Assembly: GCF_958979055.1 (NCBI RefSeq)
Contig: NC_084888.1
Coordinates: 5,226,001-5,290,000 of the forward strand
Length of the DNA: 64,000 bases
Direction: 5' to 3'
Source of the DNA: Alnus glutinosa
Taxonomy: Eukaryota > Streptophyta > Magnoliopsida > Fagales > Betulaceae
A model generated the notes under the pieces. It worked only from the letters and a program-made list of their open reading frames with translations, was not told the origin of the DNA and ran no database searches. Shown here piece by piece: positions 58,483 through 64,000 of this stretch (positions within the stretch are counted from its first letter, which is position 1; each line of letters starts with the position of its first letter). A program made the position numbers and the translations under genes.

Positions 58483-61400
58483 TTCTCTTCAAATTCCCCT
58501 TCATGTAATTGGCAAAGATATAATGTTCTGAGATGAACTGAGCCATGCACACTCAGTGAATTCTAAAATATACATTTGCACATATATGCTACTAGAATCA
58601 ACATGTTGAGGAAGACTACTTTTGCAATATTTTGAATGCATTCTTCTCTAAAAGAGAAATAATTGAAAATACATGCTAAGAGATTTACAAAGTCAATTGC
58701 TTACCTCCTCACATCAAGAGCAACAAAAGGAATCAGTCGCTCTGAAAGAAGCTGAGCAATGATCTGGGAACCAAAAGAAGAAAAAGTTGCTACTGTTACA
58801 GTAGCTCATAATTTATGTACATACAAGATTTGCCAGATAACACAAATTTATTTAAACAGACCTGAAAATTAATGCAACAAAAAAAAATGACCTCCAAATT
58901 ATTACTACACCTGGCCAACTCGTCCAAATCCACAAATGATTATGTGATCTTGCAAATCATCTGTCTGGAAAATAAACCAAGCCAAAATAAATCAAGACTA
59001 ATTGATGAATATACCTATACATTTGCCATGTCAATCCTACATAACAAACAGATAAGGGCAAATAAAGTGTCTACCTGCAGTCACCATACATACAACCTCA
59101 AGTACAAAAGTAGATTTGGCATAACCTCCTAATAAAATGAGTTTAGTATTTGAAAGCAGCACTCATAAATAGCAAAAAATAACAGCACAATAATCATGTT
59201 GTGCTATTATAGGAAACGCAACAGAAAAGGCTACCCAGATACCAAAATGTTTTGTAGTCCATAAAAATTAAATGATTGAAAATGAGACATTCACGCCAAT
59301 CAAACTGTGACATGTTGAATGGGCCAGACATCAAATGCAGGCCCAGCAAGCACGTATCACTGGTAGGGCCCATTTTATGTAGCTGGCCCTATCAAAGCAC
59401 GACAGTCATGACCGGCTGATGACCCCCAATAGCAAGCCCCATAAATTAAGGAAGCTGCGCTTTTAAAAGGTTGAATGTCACCCTATATCACAAAAATCAA
59501 TGCAACCAACGTCCCAATAAGATTGTTTGAATACAAGTGGCGCTCAAACCAAAATTGACTATAGTGCACAGACTTCATGTTGAAATAAACCATCTTTCAC
59601 TTTCTTTAGCTGCCTCCCCCCCCCCCCCCCCCCCCCCGCGACAGGATATTTCTGTTGTTAGACCATGAGGTGGGATTTACTGATAAGTAAAATCTTTTTC
59701 TGTTTACTTCTATGAACTTAGAGTAGCAACAAGCCAAGAAGGAAACCAACCAAATATATGGACCTCAATTAGATTATATCCCAATTACTTTCAAAGTGAT
59801 TTACCACAACCAAGTACATTTGAACCTCAAAAAGGCAAAGGCTGCTGTAAACTGAATGCAAAAAAAATTCCACAGCCTCAATACAAAGGTATTTAGCAGC
59901 AGATTTAAACAAGAGAAATGCTACACACACAATCCCACCCCCACAGTCTGACGTGACAGTGAAAATCACCATTGGATCTAAAATCTAATAGTGGTCCATC
60001 CAAAATTTAATAGTGATTTTCACTGCCATGTCAAAGAGTGAGCACTTGCGAGTGTGGGAGTGAGAGTGTGTGTAGCATTTCTTTTTAAACAATGCCACTG
60101 CAATGTAGTTAAGCAAACATGGTGACTCTGTCTATCTCCATTACCTTGGCCCCTTCCTTATTACATGAAAAAATAGTTAACTTACATGAAAAGAGTTACA
60201 TTCAATCTTCTTGAGTATAAATCACTTAAATTGTATCAGAATGGACAACTTATGATGATGAGTCACCAACTGGTTATTGATGACTGCACTCCTGACTTGC
60301 AAAACACATAGTATGCTTACTTGTAAACTGTAAAGAGCAACAATATATGAAGTTCTGTAAACTGTTAGTGATAATGCCTGCTCTAGGTATCACTAACTGC
60401 TGAAACTCACAATCTTTGCAACCAATAGCAGTGAGTTCTCATATAGAAATTTTACCTCACTCTCAGCAGGTAATAAACTTCGAACATCATGCTGCTCAAA
60501 ACGAGAGGCAATTAGCTGGCCTCCAGCAGCTAGCCAAGGTGTGATGGCCATCGAAATTCCCACCACAAGAAACAGCAAAGATGACAGCTGAGAAGACATT
60601 ATACCCTGCAGAAAGGACGAGTGAAATAGCATTTCTACTAGCAAAGATATCATTTTTTTACTGAAAGATTGTATAAGTGATAATCATGAAGATGACAAAA
60701 ATCTATATTTTATCTCAGCTAGTTAATTCAGCAGAATGAGTATGGTCCAGCATATAGTATAAAATTTTAGCAAAGCAGAATTATCTGCTAAATGCAAACC
60801 ACTGAGTCTTGCAGATAAAACTTTAGATTATGAGAAGGGAAACCTGATTAACAGCTTCACCAAAAGCCACAAATGCAAATTCTCCACCCGGAGCAAGAAG
60901 AAGACCAACTCTTATTGCAGATATGATTGAAATACCAAAAAGCCTACCAACTAGTGCAACCAATAAAGTCTTGCCACCAATCAAGAGTGCCAATGACCCA
61001 CTGATCACTGGAAAGTTTGAAACAAGAAGTTTTGGATCGATAGACATGCCAACCTGAAAACCACAATGATTTCCATTAATTGCACATATAGCATCATTGT
61101 TCAATAAATTAGCAATACCAATGAGCTAAACTCAAGAAAAAATTCCCAGTAGAATATCCAGTAGAATATCTAAGTAACACTCTTGCAACTGCTGCTGCAG
61201 TGTGTAATAATTATTATTCATTTTGATAAAAGTACCATAAATAGCCAAATAATGCCTTGACAGGCAGATGGCCCAGAGCTGGAAGATATTAAACAGTGCA
61301 AAACAAGATTTCCACATTTAAAATTCCTCTTATGAATTAATATCTGAATAAAAGTGATAAAAAAGCAGCTTAACCATCAATAAAACAAGGTTTATGGAGC

Positions 61401-64000
61401 ACTACAAAAAGAAAAGAAAAGAGAAGAAAAAATAGATCTCAAAGAATGCCAAAACAAAGTACCTACCGTCATGAAGAACAGACCCAATAAAAGGCCACGA
61501 TACGGAGCAATATCTGACTCAACCTGTAAGGAAAATTCAGTTTCTGCAAGGAGCAATCCAGCCAAAAATGCTCCCAATGCCATGGAAAGTCCAGCCTGCT
61601 CTAGGGTGGACAAAAAGAGAAGCTTGTTACTTAAAGAGAATACAATAATAACAAATAGTAAATGCAGAGTCATACCCTGGCTGTAAGGAGACTAGTCCCC
61701 AGAATAACAAGGAGTGTATTGGCAGAGAATATTTCTGCATTTTGATTTTCCGCAATTTGCTTATAGATTGGTCGAAGCAACTGGAAAAACCACAGAAAAG
61801 GAAAAATAAATGCAAAACACAAGCTGTATTTCTTTGTATGAAAAATTTATAGAGATAAAAAAAAATAGCAGCCATTGTACCAGAAAAGCAAACATCCCAA
61901 ACATCATCTTATGAACAGACAGTGAAGTAATCCTTTTTTTTCAAATTCTTTTTCTTAAAACTGTGTAAGTTTTCACATCAGGATTTTGACCAAAATTGTA
62001 CATCAACCTAGAAATTTACTCTATTTTTCACCGGCAAATTCCAAATGGCCCACCAAATTAAACAGAAGCTTCATCAAGATCTCCCGAGACATTATTATCG
62101 ACAACAAATAACCCCATATCACTAACCGGTGAGCAGTAGTGCCAAGATCTTATTAATCTCCAAGATATCTGAAACTTACCAAGCGACCACCAGCAATTAT
62201 GGCAGTGATGGCAACTGCTGCCTTAACAGCAGCCAGTCCAAGAGCTTCAGCAATCGCTTGGAAACCAACCTGAAGAACAACAGATGATTTTTCCCCAGAT
62301 GACAGAATAAGTAGCACAAGAATCCAAAACCATGAAAATAACAATAATAATAAACACAACTACAGAAGGAAGTAAATACTGTCCAGATTTATGCTTCTAA
62401 AAGAAGAACACATAAGTTAATCTGCGTTAAATGATCAACATTTAACTGAGAGTAAAAAGCAAGGATGGATGAAGAAGTTTAGGGTTGAACAATGAACACA
62501 TGCTTATGGAAGGAACAGCACCAAAAGCTGCAAGTCACTTCTGTCATCTGAGCATAAAAGACTAAAAAGGAACACCAAAAAGTCTCTAGTTCCACAACGA
62601 AATTCTGAGAGTAGGGAACGAAAGAGATATGAAAATTGGATAAGAAACACTTATTTATTGAGCAATTTGGCATATCCAACTGCAATGTCACACTTTTGTT
62701 TACTCTTTCTGCAATTTAACATATTACCTTGACCTTTACATATATTTTCTTATGTTTACAACTGCCTTTATCCCTTATACGGTATATATCATAATGATCT
62801 TCACTAAGTATGTTCTGGGCACATTTGAGTCACAAATAAGTACTGATAGTGCCTCAGACAATAAATATTCAAAACATCCATTGCCATATTTGATAAAATG
62901 ATGAAAAGGAAAACCATAGTACAAGAAAATATTACCCCTCCTTTAGATGAATTAGGTGAAATAAGAGGGATGAGTATCAGCAAAACGACAACAGCCAAAT
63001 CCTGTAAGAAACCAAAGAAAAGAAAACAATTAATTTTCGAGTCTAGATTTTTTTTTTAAGCTCAAAATGTATGTAATAAATGAAGGAGCAAGAGCATCTG
63101 AGGGAAAAAAAAAAAAAAAAAGGATTTCTACACATTCTTATCAAGAAGCAACGCTACATGGAAGCTGAATACCAATATTATGAATCTTTAGACTTTAGTT
63201 TCATATTTTCATCCTAGCCTACTGTGAAGAAACAGGCACATGGCACAGCAAGTAACAATATGTACATCACCAAGTAAGAAGCAGTTCAGTCAGGCATATC
63301 AACTGAATAAAAGAGCATAAATATCTTGCACAAGACATTTATTTCAAGACAAGATGCCTTCTGACTCAGAATTTTCAAAACTAACCTGGAAAAGCAAGAC
63401 AGAAAATGTAGCACGTCCATGGCGTGACGTGCTCTCACCTCGCTCCTGCAACACCTGCAAAGAAGTTCAATCAAATTTGATTCACTTATCTCTTGAAATA
63501 TATATATAATTTACTGACAAGTTCAACAAGAGGCATCAGAGGCCGTAACGAGCCACATTATCGGATCACGGATCAAGTCCAACTGGTGGTTTTCAAAGAT
63601 TTGCAAGACTTTAGAAGTAATTAATATTGAAAAGACGTAAGATGATTGCACGGTATAATATGTTTAAGGATATTACATATTAGTGAAATGTTTGGTTTAG
63701 GAGTCTTAGTACGAAGAAACAAGAACGCCTAGTAGGAGAAAAAAAATGATCATTACCTGCAGGACAACAGCAGTGGATGATAATGCCAGGCCATTCCCAA
63801 CAACAATTGCAGCAGGACCAGGCAGCCCACAAACAAAATGAGCAACCAAGCCAACCACCACTGCTGTCACCAAAACCTGCATTTGTAATGAATATTAAGA
63901 ATCTAAGATGCAACCAAACACAAATGATAACCATAAGATGAAGTTCTCAATCACCTGGGCAGAGCCTAACCCGAACACATATTTCTTCATGGAACTTAGC
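56825..64000 (-). CDS. KEA2: K+ efflux antiporter KEA1/KEA2, C-terminal part (5' end outside window)
   Basis: Sixteen minus-strand exons: >64000-63955, 63876-63757, 63454-63386, 63001-62936, 62269-62180, 61780-61676, 61595-61467, 61053-60844, 60605-60456, 58964-58911, 58763-58705, 58186-58120, 58047-57871, 57753-57697, 57154-57080 and 56944-56825 (stop at 56827-56825). About 530 residues are visible. The first part is the CPA2 Na+/H+-exchanger membrane domain ([87 protein letters not shown]). Then comes a KTN/TrkA-N domain beginning [12 protein letters not shown], whose GxGxxG loop binds nucleotide and gates transport. The tail [11 protein letters not shown] resembles plant KEA1/2. In Arabidopsis these act at the inner chloroplast envelope in K+/H+ exchange and plastid development. 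The N-terminal half and transit peptide are off-window. KEA2 rather than KEA1 is inferred from the FOLD and TASP1 neighbours. Confidence 0.92.
58422..58480. repeat. (AT)n microsatellite in a KEA intron
   Basis: About 29 AT units in the intron at 58187-58704, one of the longest pure repeats in the window. Confidence 0.9.
59616..59637. repeat. Homopolymer of 22 C in a KEA intron
   Basis: An uninterrupted C run in the intron between exons 60605-60456 and 58964-58911. On the gene's sense strand it is a G run. Its length is uncertain because such runs are error-prone. Confidence 0.8.
59913..60083. mobile_element. 171-bp MITE with 9-bp target duplication in a KEA intron
   Basis: Ends GAGAAATGCTACACACAC and (inverted) AAGAAATGCTACACACAC, flanked by the identical 9-mer TTTAAACAA at 59904-59912 and 60084-60092. 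The middle is itself palindromic (AGTGAAAATCACCATT against AATAGTGATTTTCACT). The 9-bp duplication fits a Mutator-type MITE. No coding sequence. Confidence 0.88.

Noticed and set aside
1-64000. CRISPR arrays, operons, bacterial or phage systems
   Set aside because: Split genes with GT-AG introns and plant gene families throughout. The direct repeats found are microsatellites, LTRs or short tandem duplications.

Overview
This is eukaryotic nuclear DNA from a plant: AT-rich, with GT-AG introns, long intergenic spaces full of small transposons, and typical plant gene families. The proteins and repeats suggest a woody core eudicot (a rosid is my guess). The species cannot be fixed from sequence alone. 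I read every gene by joining exons on reading frame and splice signals.

Left third (about 2.6-23.5 kb, + strand): a tandem array of monomeric short-chain dehydrogenase/reductases (SDR) of the carbonyl reductase / (+)-neomenthol dehydrogenase / salutaridine reductase type. Three copies look complete, each with five exons including a 20-nt first exon (6610-10213, 13482-17539, 18870-21128). A fourth is seen only as its last two exons (2689-3770) and has Cys in place of the catalytic Tyr. At least two more units survive only as UTR or promoter scraps (5083-5235; 21868-23530). The array is heavily invaded: terminal-inverted-repeat elements, a non-autonomous LTR element (10671-12863), a complete Cassandra TRIM carrying 5S rRNA-like sequence (22255-22846), a second Cassandra-like LTR, and a small element whose empty site can be read in sister copies.

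Middle (about 23.6-34 kb): a two-exon LRR receptor kinase of the subfamily XII type (24735-29952) with a non-RD kinase domain, preceded by a relic of the same second exon (about 23918-24052). After it comes a gene-poor stretch with several fold-back MITEs and a broken RNase H-like segment.

Right half: four conserved single genes. Phosphomannomutase (35173-38539, +, 11 exons) makes mannose-1-phosphate for GDP-mannose and ascorbate. Threonine aspartase/taspase-1-like (39379-48961, +, 11 exons) is an Ntn hydrolase; its intron 6 holds a 2.5-kb fold-back element and its intron 10 a copia fossil. A plastid-type bifunctional methylenetetrahydrofolate dehydrogenase/cyclohydrolase (53357-49842, -, 5 exons) converges on it tail to tail. 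The C-terminal half of a plastid K+/H+ antiporter of the KEA1/KEA2 type (64000-56825, -) runs off the right edge. The neighbourhood aspartase - FOLD - KEA matches my recollection of the top of Arabidopsis chromosome 4 (At4g00590, At4g00600/00620, At4g00630), so this block looks like old conserved synteny, while the SDR and LRR-RLK parts look lineage-specific. No single new biochemical system is evident. The most unusual structures are the intronic fold-back, the mosaic SDR array, and a GC-rich module shared by otherwise different transposons.
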